A DNA stretch of 9,838 nt from Chloroflexi bacterium RBG_13_53_26. Its GTDB lineage: Bacteria > Chloroflexota > Dehalococcoidia > UBA2247 > RBG-13-53-26. The position numbers and the translations under genes are program-made. The notes under the pieces are model-generated. The model did not search any database, was not told the DNA's origin, and was given only the letters and a program-made list of their open reading frames with translations. Shown one piece after another: positions 1 to 6,349 of the stretch; position 1 is the first letter of the stretch, and every line of letters starts with the position of its first letter. The stretch spans positions 1,003-10,840 of the forward strand of contig MGMW01000050.1 of the NCBI GenBank assembly GCA_001795035.1, read 5' to 3'.

Positions 1-506
1 GCATAAACCTTCATGTTCATGCTTAGTATGCCGCCGCCATCATCGTAGGCATTCAAAGAAACGGATGCAATATCGGCCGATGGCAGCCAGTATCCCAGGA
101 CAGCCACAAATCGAAGCAGAGCATCAACTTCACCTTCAACCCCCAGGCTTACCACGAACACCTGATAGCTTGTATCTCCCTGCTTCTCTGTTACCGCTGG
201 GGGGCAGCTCAGCGTGGTTATCTCCACTCCTGTCTCATCCGCTGCTCCCAGCAGAGCCTCTTGCACATCCATTGACTGACTGGAGTCGGGAAATACCGTC
301 ACCTTATCGGCATAAGTAGCGCTGGCCACATCCAGTTGAAACTCAAGGACATCCTTCTGCTGGCTGTTCATGATCAGGGTCTGCTGCGCCGTGTTGAGTT
401 CCTCGCTCAACCGGTCATGCCTGTCCTGCTGGCGCGCGTAGTACACTGCAATGCCCACCAGGAGAATGACCAGTATGCCCAGGGTTAGGATCCATTTAGT
501 TTTCAT
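1..506 (-). CDS. PilO-like pilus assembly protein, C-terminus cut by window edge
   Basis: No stop codon lies inside the window; 168 residues are visible. The start MKTKWILTLG is chosen because GAGGA (513-517) sits six bases upstream. Residues 5-22 form one transmembrane helix. A charged, Gln/Glu-rich stretch at about 25-60 looks like a coiled coil. A compact alpha/beta region from about 75 onward (ALLGAADETGVEITTLSC, YQVFVVSLGVEGEVDALLRFV) matches the ferredoxin-like domain of PilO. Known role of the family: a PilM-PilN-PilO inner-membrane platform linking the pilus motor to the outside. It follows the large pilin gene X2 after a 237-base gap and could be in the same operon or have its own promoter. 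No pilM or pilN precedes it here, which is unusual for pilO. PilN is an alternative, since both share a helix plus coiled-coil layout. The family call rests on architecture, not on an invariant motif. Confidence 0.7.
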   Translation of the reverse strand, partial: MKTKWILTLGILVILLVGIAVYYARQQDRHDRLSEELNTAQQTLIMNSQQKDVLEFQLDVASATYADKVTVFPDSSQSMDVQEALLGAADETGVEITTLSCPPAVTEKQGDTSYQVFVVSLGVEGEVDALLRFVAVLGYWLPSADIASVSLNAYDDGGGILSMNMKVY

Positions 507-520
507 AAGATATCCTCACA

Positions 521-549
521 ATCCTGCTACATCATACTACTGCTGTCAA
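521..549 (-). promoter_or_regulatory. weak candidate promoter before the PilO-like gene
   Basis: A perfect TTGACA (544-549, read on minus) lies 17 bases upstream of CAGGAT (521-526), which matches the -10 consensus at only three positions (A2, A5, T6). A start about seven bases downstream would fall inside the ribosome binding site, leaving almost no leader. The alternative -10, TATGAT, is only eight bases from TTGACA. The rest of the 507-743 gap shows no hairpin with a T tract and no other gene. Confidence 0.25.
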
Positions 550-743
550 GCCTGAGAATCGACCCACCGCTGGCTGAAGAATCCATTTACTTCCAAAATG
601 ACCAAGGCCAATTTTGCCACAGCAGGGCGTTCTTGGGAAGGTCCGAATGGCTCATATTACCGAGCCGAGTAGCTCACCATATCAGCCCGCGCCGTCTTAT
701 CACTCCGATAAAGAACAATGCTCCTCATTCCTCAACATCGGCC

Positions 744-3700
744 TTACTCGATCTTGATGCTGTTTATGCCGCCGCTGGTGATCTCGCTGCGGAAGGAAAG
801 AATGATGTAGATCAGCGTCCACGTATCCTGCTCGGTGGACAAACTGACCACAGCCGCGGTGTCTCCCGGCTGGATGATGGGATAGGCCACGGCGAAGGTA
901 TCGATGTCTATACCGATGTTGCTCGTTCCAACCACACTGGATTTCGAGTTGAACACATTGCTCACCGGATTACAGGCATAGGGCAGCCCTCCCGAGAGAT
1001 AGGTTCCATTGACTGACACCCGTTCGCCTGTTATGGCATCATCGCCCTCCCCAACGAAGATAGTCATCCGGGCGGCATTCGGATCCGTCAGTACATCCTG
1101 CGGTGCCAGGAAGTTCTCGATGTTGAACAGCAGCGTCTGATCCCAGTCGCAGTAGCGGAAGGTGTCATACAGGTAAAGTTGGTGGCCTTTGAGCTCCGGG
1201 TGGGTGTAGAGGACCACCACCGACCAGGCTGCATAGGCCGCCTGGTGAAGATTGCTGGTACCGTACTCTGTAGTGTTGCCCAGAGGGTAGTCAGTTGTAG
1301 CTGTGACCGTTTCACCGCTGTGACTGGCATTCCACTCGTAAAGCGAATAATCCCCGATCATCGAGCTCCAGGCGCTGCCATCGTAGTGGCGGATGCTGCC
1401 CGAAGCTCCCACCACGAAGATATCGCTGGCGGAGCTGCCCCAGACACCGTTGAGCTGGGCCGAGGTGCCGCTGGTCACGCCGCTCCACGAGCTGACGTAG
1501 CGCCGGATGGTGCCATTGTTCCCTACGGCGTAAACGTTATTGGAGGCGCTGCCCCAGACACCATACAGGGTGTTCGAGGTGCCGCTGGTCATCGCAGTCC
1601 ATGAGCTGCCGTTGTAGCGACGGATCATGCCCGAGGCGCCTACCACATAGACATTGTTCGCAGCACTGCCCCAGACACCATACAGGGTGCCCGCACTGGA
1701 AGAGTAGTCTATCTGGGTCCACGAATTGCCACTGCCACTGTACTTCTGGACGGTGCGCCTCTCACCTACCGCAAACACGTTACTGGCATCACTGCCCCAG
1801 ACATCGTAGAGTCTGCGTGTCGTTCCGCTGGTCATGGCAGTCCATGAGCTGCCATCGTAGCGCCGGATGGTGCCCGAGCTCCCCACCGCGAAGACGTTGT
1901 TCGCAGCGCTGCCCCAGACGCCGTACAGAGTGTTCGAAGTACCGCTGGTCATCAGGCTCCAGGCGGTGCCATCATAGTGGAGGATGATACCACCCTCCCC
2001 TACCGCGAACACATCGCTGGCAGAGCTGCCCCACACATCATAGAGGTCAGCGGTAGTGCCGCTGGTCATCTGGCTCCATCCGCTGCCGTCGTAGTGGAGG
2101 ATGCTCCCGGAGGCCCCGGCAGTGAACACATCGGAGCTGGAGCTGCCCCACACACCCTGGAGGGTCTCGGTAACAGCGGCAGACGTATCAGCATGTCCCA
2201 AGGTATAAGTGGCATTGCCGTTAAAGGTGATTCCCTGTGCGGCGAAGTAAGCACTGACCTCCTCGGTCACATCGGCGTAGCAGGAGTAGTTCCAGCCTCG
2301 CGGATTGCTCGACGTACCATGGGCCTGCACCTGCCATGCATCAGCTATCACCGTAGTCTCATAAACCACGCCACTGACCTCCACCTTGAGATGCACCCTG
2401 TCCACGAAGTTCTGGCTCACCAGCGCGGAGCGCTGCGCATCGCTGAGAGGCCATGCGTTCCAGGGATAGTTCTTCCAGCCCGACCAGTAGAGCCGTATCT
2501 GCTCCACATGGGCGCCGGCAAGTATAGACGTCATCTGCGCCGGGGTGTCCTGGTACACCCTCTCTCGATAGTATCCTTCACCATCGTGGTCTCTTATCAG
2601 CGTATTCCCCGTGGCCTCATAGTCGGCCGCCACGGACGCTCCGAACTCCCTCAGCTCTTCCTTGGTGGTGTAGACGATGAGCGTGGTGGTCTCGCCGGTA
2701 ACAGGGTCTTCACCGGTTGAGGTGATCTGGTACAGCTTGTCTTCACTCCACCATAGATAGGGAGAAACGGCCGGGGTGTCATTGCCCGGCGAGCTCACCC
2801 AGCAGAAGGCACCGTCGGGCAGATCTCCTGATGGTGTGAAGCTGAAGCTGACTACCCTGCGGTTGGCTTCGCCGATGCCGTACCTGTTGCCCACGTCACC
2901 GGAATCAAACAGATTGGAAGCCAGGGTCAGGTCGGAAGTGCTATTGTAGGCGGTTATCACTCCCCACTGGTCATCGGTGGCGTCCCATATCGAGCGTCCC
3001 ACGTCAGAGGTTGAGAACTGGTTGTTCACCGTATCCCTCAGATGATTCAGCGTATACGATGTGGCTGTCCCCGATTTGTCCAGCGGCAGCTTGCTGTAGT
3101 CGATGGGCGAACCATAGCTGGCAACATAGTCCCAGACTATGGCGGTGCCGTTTCTGAAAGCATAGACTGTCGGCGTGCAGCGGTAGCCTGCTGACGGCAC
3201 CGGCACGCTCAGGTTTTCCAGATTGCTGGAACCTGCCACATACTCAAATCCCGTCGGCAGCCAGACCCCTACCCTCTCTATCATAAGCGGGTCAGTGAAG
3301 CCGACATCCTTCAAGATGGCTATCTCGTACTCACCCGACCCCACAACATTGCCCGTCAACGTGACGCTTGTGTCGGCGGTTCGTCCTTGCCCGGCCTTGG
3401 GTGTCTCCAGCGCCTCCAGTATCCACGTTGGCTGAACGCGCACGGTGATGTCCTTACCGTTAACCTGCGGTATAGTGTATTCCCAGTAGGCCGGAACGTT
3501 TGTGTAGGTGGCCTCGCTCCATTCTCCCCTCATCCATGCCGGCCAGTCCTCATCCTCGTAGTTCTTGATCTTCCACATGGCATCCTCTATGCCCATATCG
3601 GCGGCATAGAATTCCTGCATTGTCTCTTCCTGGGCCTGGCCCTGCTTCAACCCGCTGATGATAAAAGACAACGCCGGCGTGAGAATCACAGCACCGAGCA

Positions 3701-3794
3701 CCAGCAACAGCAGCACCACCAGCAAGGTGATCCCCGTCTGCCTCCCGGTAAGGCAATTGAATATCCTCCTCAAGCTCTTCACGCCCTTTTTCAT
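744..3794 (-). CDS. X2: PilX-like giant minor pilin with an internal seven-bladed beta-propeller
   Basis: 1016 residues; start supported by AGGAGA eight bases upstream. Residues 1-21 are a basic leader ending in Gly, followed by a hydrophobic helix (about 22-48, ITLLVVLLLLVLG). Position +5 is Val, not Glu, as in PilX and GspK types. EFYAADMGIEDAMWKI (61-76) is the usual PilX helix. Residues about 115-335 are a beta domain with a possible inserted module at 250-308 (DVGRSIWDATDDQWGVITAY). Residues 425-540 and 820-1003 read as two halves of one beta-sandwich resembling DUF3344: IRLYWSGW, YSCYADVTEEV, then AAYAAWSVVVLY, GHQLYLYDTF, FVGEGDD, GIDIDTF and YIILSFRSE. Between the halves, 545-819 holds seven WGS repeats. 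The size far exceeds PilX (about 200 residues). Inferred role: exported, pilus-tip surface display or adhesion. Ligand unknown. The DUF3344 assignment is by eye. Confidence 0.85.
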   Translation of the reverse strand: MKKGVKSLRRIFNCLTGRQTGITLLVVLLLLVLGAVILTPALSFIISGLKQGQAQEETMQEFYAADMGIEDAMWKIKNYEDEDWPAWMRGEWSEATYTNVPAYWEYTIPQVNGKDITVRVQPTWILEALETPKAGQGRTADTSVTLTGNVVGSGEYEIAILKDVGFTDPLMIERVGVWLPTGFEYVAGSSNLENLSVPVPSAGYRCTPTVYAFRNGTAIVWDYVASYGSPIDYSKLPLDKSGTATSYTLNHLRDTVNNQFSTSDVGRSIWDATDDQWGVITAYNSTSDLTLASNLFDSGDVGNRYGIGEANRRVVSFSFTPSGDLPDGAFCWVSSPGNDTPAVSPYLWWSEDKLYQITSTGEDPVTGETTTLIVYTTKEELREFGASVAADYEATGNTLIRDHDGEGYYRERVYQDTPAQMTSILAGAHVEQIRLYWSGWKNYPWNAWPLSDAQRSALVSQNFVDRVHLKVEVSGVVYETTVIADAWQVQAHGTSSNPRGWNYSCYADVTEEVSAYFAAQGITFNGNATYTLGHADTSAAVTETLQGVWGSSSSDVFTAGASGSILHYDGSGWSQMTSGTTADLYDVWGSSASDVFAVGEGGIILHYDGTAWSLMTSGTSNTLYGVWGSAANNVFAVGSSGTIRRYDGSSWTAMTSGTTRRLYDVWGSDASNVFAVGERRTVQKYSGSGNSWTQIDYSSSAGTLYGVWGSAANNVYVVGASGMIRRYNGSSWTAMTSGTSNTLYGVWGSASNNVYAVGNNGTIRRYVSSWSGVTSGTSAQLNGVWGSSASDIFVVGASGSIRHYDGSAWSSMIGDYSLYEWNASHSGETVTATTDYPLGNTTEYGTSNLHQAAYAAWSVVVLYTHPELKGHQLYLYDTFRYCDWDQTLLFNIENFLAPQDVLTDPNAARMTIFVGEGDDAITGERVSVNGTYLSGGLPYACNPVSNVFNSKSSVVGTSNIGIDIDTFAVAYPIIQPGDTAAVVSLSTEQDTWTLIYIILSFRSEITSGGINSIKIE
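1338..2162 (-). repeat. seven tandem 38-42-residue propeller repeats inside X2
   Basis: The repeats cover residues 545-583, 584-622, 623-661, 662-703, 704-742, 743-780 and 781-819. The pattern is L-Y-G/D-V-W-G-S-x-A-x-x-V-F/Y-A-V-G, then G-T-I-R-R-Y-D-G-S-S-W-T-A-M-T-S-G-T. Most units are 39 residues (117 bases); unit 4 has three extra residues and unit 6 lacks one. Seven units suit a closed seven-bladed propeller of the YVTN/BNR/WD40-like class. The DNA is also repetitive: a 24-base stretch at 1549-1572 recurs exactly at 1666-1689, which allows slippage or recombination to change the unit number. Confidence 0.9.
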
Positions 3795-3795
3795 C

Positions 3796-3843
3796 TCACC
3801 GTCTCCTCTTGCTGGCCACTTTCAGCCCCTCAACCTCAGACAT
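3796..3843 (-). CDS. possible 15-codon minicistron just ahead of X2
   Basis: ATG at 3843 follows AGGAGA closely and opens a frame MSEVEGLKVASKRRR. Its TGA ends one base before the X2 start codon (TGA-G-ATG). The X2 ribosome binding site lies inside it. This arrangement would allow translational coupling. It is too short to judge coding potential and may be chance. Confidence 0.2.
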   Translation of the reverse strand: MSEVEGLKVASKRRR

Positions 3844-3915
3844 GTTCTCCTGTCCCCTCTAAATATCATGGGCCTGTCGCCATTCAAACGCCACCAGCAG
3901 TCTCGCACACGTTCC

Positions 3916-4497
3916 CTAGACCAGGGACCTTGGCCTGATCTGATACGATCGTGACTCCGTCTCCGAGCCCACCACTGCCGTAACCGTGAAGATGAACGTC
4001 GTGCTGCTATAATGCGCTGGGGCTGGATCAGTCTCCCAAGCCCACTGGCAGGAGATGGCGCTGCCATCAACATACTTTGCCACAAAGATGGTGGTGTCAC
4101 TGGTCACGGCGCCATTAGCGTCCGTCACAATCTCGTGGCGCTGCACCTGCTTCAGACTGCCTGAGGGCATATCCACCAGCGAGTAGGTCACCTGGTGTGT
4201 CTCGTTCACCGGAGGGCTGGCCCCGGTGTCCCAGAAGCTCCACGTCAATGTAAAGGGCATACCGGTGCCCACAGTACCGATCCCGCTGGTGCTCTGCGCC
4301 TGTACACCGTCGCGACTGACCCAACTGCCAGCAGTCTGCACCTGCCTGATAGCCATGGTACTGGCATTGATATCATTTACGTTAAGCAGTTGAATGATAG
4401 CACCGGTAGCCGCGGCAACCACCAGTCCCGCGATCGGTATGGCCACCAGCAACTCTATCAGGCTGAATCCCTTCTGCTTACCTCTGAACAACTTCAT
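3916..4497 (-). CDS. W2: PilW-like minor pilin (prepilin)
   Basis: 193 residues. The prepilin motif KQKG|FSLIELLVAIPIAGLVV places Gly10 at -1, Phe at +1 and Glu at +5, followed by one hydrophobic helix; a prepilin peptidase would cut after Gly10. The remainder is a beta-rich extracellular domain with RQVQTAGSWVSRDG (about 47-60), a motif typical of PilW-like proteins, and ends ETESRSYQIRPRSLV. Its start codon overlaps the stop of V2 (ATGA), with AAGGTGA just upstream, so the two are translationally coupled. It is a paralogue of W1, sharing the QVQTAG-WVS-DG motif, the IP at +10/+11 and the C-terminal ETESR-Y-I-PRSL, but differs strongly between. Expected role: minor pilin of the tip or priming complex in the inner membrane and pilus. 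Confidence 0.85.
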   Translation of the reverse strand: MKLFRGKQKGFSLIELLVAIPIAGLVVAAATGAIIQLLNVNDINASTMAIRQVQTAGSWVSRDGVQAQSTSGIGTVGTGMPFTLTWSFWDTGASPPVNETHQVTYSLVDMPSGSLKQVQRHEIVTDANGAVTSDTTIFVAKYVDGSAISCQWAWETDPAPAHYSSTTFIFTVTAVVGSETESRSYQIRPRSLV

Positions 4498-4913
4498 CGA
4501 TTCACCTTGCTGGTCTCGGTGACCAGCACCACTTTGCCGTCATGACTGACTGTTACCGTTACTTTCTGCATCCCCAGTGGCGTCCCCGTTGGCAGGTACG
4601 TCACCGGATCGATGTACTCGACATCGAGATCAACATCATAGCCGTACACTGATCTTGAGTCGTCGACGACTGGATAGCTGGCATTCCTCACCCGCTCCAG
4701 TTCGGTGCGGGTCAGGCTTTCAGCCATGGTCTTCTCGTCGGCCAGTATGATACCGTGATAGGCAGTAACCATGGCACTGAGAAAAGCCACCGCTACTACC
4801 CCCAGGATGGCCACCGCCACCAGAACCTCAATCAGCGAGTCTCCCCGCTGACCCCGCAAGACCTTGAAGATAGATCTCCACTTATTTCCCATTAAGCACC
4901 CATCATACCACAT
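4494..4913 (-). CDS. V2: PilV-like minor pilin (prepilin)
   Basis: 139 residues from ATG 4913, preceded by GGTGAG five bases upstream. A second ATG (MGNKWRS) at 4892 is possible but has a weaker site. From 4913 the leader is 24 residues, the same as in V1, which favours that start. The prepilin motif is GQRG|DSLIEVLVAVAILGVV: Glu at +5 is present, but +1 is Asp rather than the usual Phe, Met or Tyr. ADEKTMAESLTRTELE follows the helix and is shared with V1 (ADEKTMAEALTRTEFE). The C-terminus V-V-SHDGKVVLVTETSKVN also aligns with V1. First gene after the 4983-5011 promoter and overlapping W2 by four bases, so V2-W2-X2 is one transcription unit. GspI is an alternative family name. Confidence 0.83.
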   Translation of the reverse strand: MWYDGCLMGNKWRSIFKVLRGQRGDSLIEVLVAVAILGVVAVAFLSAMVTAYHGIILADEKTMAESLTRTELERVRNASYPVVDDSRSVYGYDVDLDVEYIDPVTYLPTGTPLGMQKVTVTVSHDGKVVLVTETSKVNR

Positions 4914-4950
4914 CAGGTCTCACCAAAATATCACTATCCGCCCTACCCAT
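4903..4950 (-). CDS. possible 15-codon leader ORF upstream of V2
   Basis: ATG at 4950 lies nine bases after AGAGGA and opens MGRADSDILVRPDVV, ending at TGA 4903-4905. It lies within the predicted 5' leader of the V2 transcript and overlaps the V2 start at 4913 in a different frame. It ends ten bases before the alternative V2 start at 4892, so it could influence which start is used. No run of one amino acid suggests attenuation. Weakly supported. Confidence 0.2.
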   Translation of the reverse strand: MGRADSDILVRPDVV

Positions 4951-4982
4951 GTCACAGTTTCCTCTCAAATCGACCCTGTCCG

Positions 4983-5011
4983 ATTATATCAAGCCGAACA
5001 TCATCTGTCAT
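4983..5011 (-). promoter_or_regulatory. near-consensus sigma70-type promoter for V2-W2-X2
   Basis: On the minus strand, ATGACA (5006-5011, five of six matches to TTGACA) is separated by exactly 17 bases from a perfect TATAAT (4983-4988). Transcription would start near 4976, about 63 bases before V2. It is the best promoter match I found in the window. It starts 19 bases beyond the paired-hairpin repeat. It implies that V2-W2-X2 can be transcribed independently of X1-V1-W1. Confidence 0.7.
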
Positions 5012-5029
5012 CACCCGCGCCCCTTTATG

Positions 5030-5098
5030 TTCCCGCGAAAGCGGGAATCCAGGCGGCGGGGATGTGGGCATGCAACGGATTCTCGCTCTCCCGGGAAT
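5030..5098. repeat. REP-like paired hairpin repeat, copy 1
   Basis: The first hairpin is a perfect seven-base stem TTCCCGC/GCGGGAA with a GAAA loop (5030-5047). After 31 bases comes a second, inverted hairpin ATTCTCG/CGGGAAT (5079-5098) with one T-G wobble and a six-base loop. The ATTCC/GGAAT signature and the two-hairpin layout match REP/BIME-like extragenic palindromes. A second copy lies at 8813-8880. Roles known for such elements include transcript stabilisation or termination and serving as insertion targets; none is shown here. Confidence 0.75.
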
Positions 5099-5279
5099 GG
5101 CACCAACGGAAGTAACCCACCTTCTCAGGCCAAACACACGTCCCATGCAAATTGATGGCTAGCGGGATGGAAGCAGGAATCTTGTGGCGTCGGGCGGGCC
5201 TTTTACTGCCTGGATTTGTTGAGCGGCCAATACTCCAAGCTGTCCGCCGGGCACGGCTGGAGCGCCCTGCGCTCAATCC
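5099..5279. other. intergenic remainder between W1 and the hairpin repeat
   Basis: No gene is recognised. A six-base perfect inverted repeat GAGCGC-CCT-GCGCTC (5260-5274) sits directly after the W1 stop, but no T tract follows on the minus strand, so it is not a clear intrinsic terminator. It could still stall polymerase or protect the 3' end of the X1-V1-W1 message. Confidence 0.4.
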
Positions 5280-5816
5280 CTAGAGGGAAAGGGATCTCGG
5301 TTTTATATCGTAGGTGCGCGACTCGGTCTCCTGCCTCACTCTGGCCTCGGCGAAGAAGATCAGGCTCACCTGCCCCTCCGCTGAAACCTGCTGCTGGCAG
5401 GTCGCCTGGGTCAGTTGGCTGGCCACCGTCAGGGTGGTATCGGATATGGTTGCCCCCGTGCTTATGTCCACGACAACCGCGTGCCGTTCCAGCTCCTGGT
5501 TGCCTGACAGCCCGGTTACTGTGTACGTGACGGTATGCATCTCATCATTGTACGGATCGGTCCACACCAGGGTAAGGGGAAAGTCACCTGCGGTGAGAGT
5601 GACGCTGTCGGCCTGCAGACCATCCGTGCTCACCCAGTAGCCCGCCGTCTGCACCTGCCGAAGAGCCACCATCCGGCTACTGGCATCCCTGGAGTGCAAC
5701 ACCTGGATCAGTCCGGCGGTGGCTCCCGCAACCACCACAGCCATAATCGGTATGACCACCAGCAGCTCCACCAGAGTGAATCCCTTCTGGCCACGTCCGA
5801 ACAGTTTTCTTTTCAT
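5280..5816 (-). CDS. W1: PilW-like minor pilin (prepilin)
   Basis: 178 residues. GRGQKG|FTLVELLVVIPIMAVVV is a classical prepilin site with Gly12 at -1, Phe at +1 and Glu at +5, then one hydrophobic helix. RQVQTAGYWVSTDG (about 53-66) is the PilW-like motif. The rest is a beta-rich domain ending ETESRTYDIKPRSLSL. It starts 22 bases after V1; AGAGGTGG lies about 11 bases upstream of the ATG, a slightly long spacing. Paralogue of W2, with the same start and end motifs but a shorter middle. Expected role: minor pilin of the priming or tip complex, inserted in the inner membrane before assembly. Last gene of the X1-V1-W1 block, followed by the 366-base gap. Confidence 0.85.
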   Translation of the reverse strand: MKRKLFGRGQKGFTLVELLVVIPIMAVVVAGATAGLIQVLHSRDASSRMVALRQVQTAGYWVSTDGLQADSVTLTAGDFPLTLVWTDPYNDEMHTVTYTVTGLSGNQELERHAVVVDISTGATISDTTLTVASQLTQATCQQQVSAEGQVSLIFFAEARVRQETESRTYDIKPRSLSL

Positions 5817-5838
5817 CCAGCGTCAATCCACCTCTCGA

Positions 5839-6261
5839 CTATAAGTTCCTGTTGGGATCAACCTTGTAGCTGCTCGTGGTCAGCACCTCACTGCCATCAT
5901 GGCTGACGCTCACCGTCCATTTCTGGATCGGAGACGGTGATCCGCTATCGTCCACATTCACCACGCTGACGACTATGTCATAGCCGAGCTCTGTATCAGT
6001 GTAACCGACTGCGTCAGCATCAAACGGGAGACTCCTGATATCCTCAAATTCGGTCCGCGTCAGGGCTTCCGCCATGGTCTTCTCATCAGCCAGGATCAGA
6101 GCCAGGTAACCCGATGACAGAGCACTCAGAAAGCCCACACCCACTACCCCCAGGATGGCCACACCCACCAGAACCTCTATCAGGCTGTAGCCCTCCTGCT
6201 CCTTCCTCGAACCTAGAATACCCTTGAACGGCTTCCGTAGATTCTTCAGACACCTCATCAT
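5839..6261 (-). CDS. V1: PilV-like minor pilin (prepilin)
   Basis: 140 residues from ATG 6261 (MMRCLKN), chosen because AAGGA lies eight bases upstream. An in-frame GTG at 6309 would add 16 residues but has no ribosome binding site. The prepilin site is KEQEG|YSLIEVLVGVAILGVVGVGF, with Gly24 at -1, Tyr at +1 and Glu at +5. ADEKTMAEALTRTEFE follows the helix; the C-terminal half has IQKWTVSVSHDGSEVL. Both segments align with V2, so the two are recent-looking paralogues. It lies 88 bases after X1 and 22 before W1, in one operon with them. Expected role: minor pilin in the priming/tip complex with W1 and X1. GspI-like is the alternative name. Confidence 0.83.
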   Translation of the reverse strand: MMRCLKNLRKPFKGILGSRKEQEGYSLIEVLVGVAILGVVGVGFLSALSSGYLALILADEKTMAEALTRTEFEDIRSLPFDADAVGYTDTELGYDIVVSVVNVDDSGSPSPIQKWTVSVSHDGSEVLTTSSYKVDPNRNL

Positions 6262-6349
6262 ATCAACCGTCCTTGTGCCGCCCAGTGTCTCGCTCCTGGC
6301 CACCCTCACCGTGGCAGCGGCCTGTCAAACCTTCACCACGGTACTTCCA

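Noticed and set aside
633..1016. 127-codon plus-strand frame overlapping the X2 end
   Set aside because: Antisense to the conserved X2 C-terminus, no domain, no ribosome site.
1338..2162. CRISPR-like array
   Set aside because: The repeats are contiguous coding units of about 117 bases with no short conserved repeat alternating with unique spacers, and no cas genes.
1977..2720. 247-codon plus-strand open frame opposite X2
   Set aside because: It runs antisense through the propeller repeats, whose mostly 117-base unit is a multiple of three and keeps the frame open; no ribosome site or recognisable domain. The same applies to 1179-1604 and 6980-7474.
5260..5274. intrinsic terminator after W1
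   Set aside because: The stem is real but short and no T tract follows in the direction of transcription.
5025..5276. 83-codon minus-strand frame across the W1-V2 gap
   Set aside because: It is a translation of the REP-like hairpin repeat (ends WIPAFAGT) and lacks a ribosome site; a common false ORF.
6262..6309. GTG start for V1 at 6309
   Set aside because: No ribosome site; ATG 6261 has AAGGA eight bases upstream and gives a usual leader length.
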